Assembly (NCBI RefSeq): GCF_025060895.1
Contig: NZ_JANZKV010000149.1
Location: 17,074-58,736, forward strand
Length of the DNA stretch: 41,663 nt
Source of the DNA: Stieleria sedimenti
GTDB taxonomy: Bacteria > Planctomycetota > Planctomycetia > Pirellulales > Pirellulaceae
Reading direction: 5' to 3'
This document shows, piece after piece, positions 41,451-41,663 of this stretch (positions are counted from its first letter, which is position 1; every line of letters begins with the position of its first letter). Below the pieces are notes generated by a model that made no database searches, was not told the DNA's origin, and saw only the letters and a list, made by a program, of their open reading frames with translations. A program made the position numbers and the translations under genes.

Positions 41451-41663
41451 GGTGTTAGCGGAACGGCGCGAGCCGTCCGGTCGCGCTTCAAAAACACCGT
41501 GAAAGATCGGAGGGCTCGCGCCCTACCGCTAACAAAAACACCCCGCAAGGTGTTAGCGGAACGGCGCGAGCCGTCCGGTCGCGCTTCAAAAACACCGTGA
41601 AAGATCGGAGGGCTCGCGCCCTACCGCTAACAAAAACACCCCGCAAGGTGTTAGCGGAACGGC
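41451..41663. repeat. 98-bp tandem palindromic repeat, runs off the window
   Basis: Two exact units (41451-41548 and 41549-41646) and the first 17 bases of a third (41647-41663). Each unit has a left arm beginning GGTGTTAGCGGAACGGCGCG and a right arm ending CTACCGCTAAC, so it is a long imperfect palindrome. Inside the left arm ACGGC-GCGA-GCCGT can fold to a hairpin with a GNRA-type loop; the right arm has AGGGC-TCGC-GCCCT. The related dispersed element is at 33554-33631. The number of units beyond the window is unknown. Confidence 0.88.

Noticed and set aside
41451-41663. CRISPR array
   Set aside because: The repeats are directly abutting 98-bp palindromic units without variable spacers, and no cas gene is present.
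1-41663. tRNA, rRNA and riboswitch genes
   Set aside because: No cloverleaf with a TTC-arm and matching acceptor stem, rRNA core sequence or known riboswitch motif was recognised by eye; a covariance search would be decisive.

Overview
The window reads as chromosomal DNA of a planctomycete, most likely family Pirellulaceae (Rhodopirellula-like). The evidence is intrinsic. Two giant secreted proteins carry the LExRRLLA N-terminal signature typical of planctomycete exported proteins and end in dockerin-like EF-hand pairs. There is a sulfatase, a Ser/Thr kinase followed by an ECF sigma factor, GC-rich DNA, long spacers, and several small palindromic repeat families in the spacers. No rRNA, tRNA, CRISPR array, integrase or insertion sequence was seen.

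Layout. 101-3307: Tat-exported GH116 glycoside hydrolase with an inserted levanase-type beta-sandwich. 3485-7317: an unrecognised membrane protein, an acidic Tyr/Asp-rich secreted protein behind a very good sigma-54 promoter, and a membrane-anchored C39-like cysteine peptidase. 7509-9657: nrfH-nrfA, ammonifying nitrite reductase. 9678-15304 (minus strand): TlpA-like thioredoxin protein, a small exported protein, a receptor Ser/Thr kinase and an ECF sigma factor. 15452-19036: Calx-beta/propeller/GEVED/dockerin giant protein. 19236-20687: sulfatase. 21275-22606: exported NlpC/P60-like cysteine hydrolase, flanked by probable gene remnants. 22921-24333 (minus): argH. 24450-27206: large exported protein of unknown function. 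27257-30653 (minus): tadA-tadB-tadC. 30973-31227: small protein convergent with and overlapping a Gfo/Idh/MocA-type protein (31214-32398). 33118-33519: exported thioredoxin-fold protein. 33843-35709: murB-like and ftsQ-like genes. 35877-38933 (minus): secreted metzincin. 39266-41387: argC and a CPBP membrane protease. From 41451 to the window end there is a 98-bp tandem repeat.

How it fits together. The exported hydrolases (GH116, sulfatase, metzincin, NlpC/P60-like) fit the polysaccharide- and protein-scavenging life of marine planctomycetes. NrfHA offers nitrite reduction to ammonium at low oxygen. The kinase-sigma pair looks like a one-operon signalling route. argH and argC belong to arginine synthesis but are about 15 kb apart.

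The most unusual points are these. The MurB homologue appears to lack both catalytic proton donors while sitting next to an FtsQ-like gene. The Gfo/Idh protein lacks the EKP lysine and has a spacer-like tail. NrfA has a CXXCH catalytic heme motif. The repeat family at the window end has arms that each form a GNRA-capped hairpin, with paired sequence changes. A twin-hairpin element lies between two convergent genes. No single complete undescribed system was identified; the murB-ftsQ pair and the kinase-sigma operon are the best leads.
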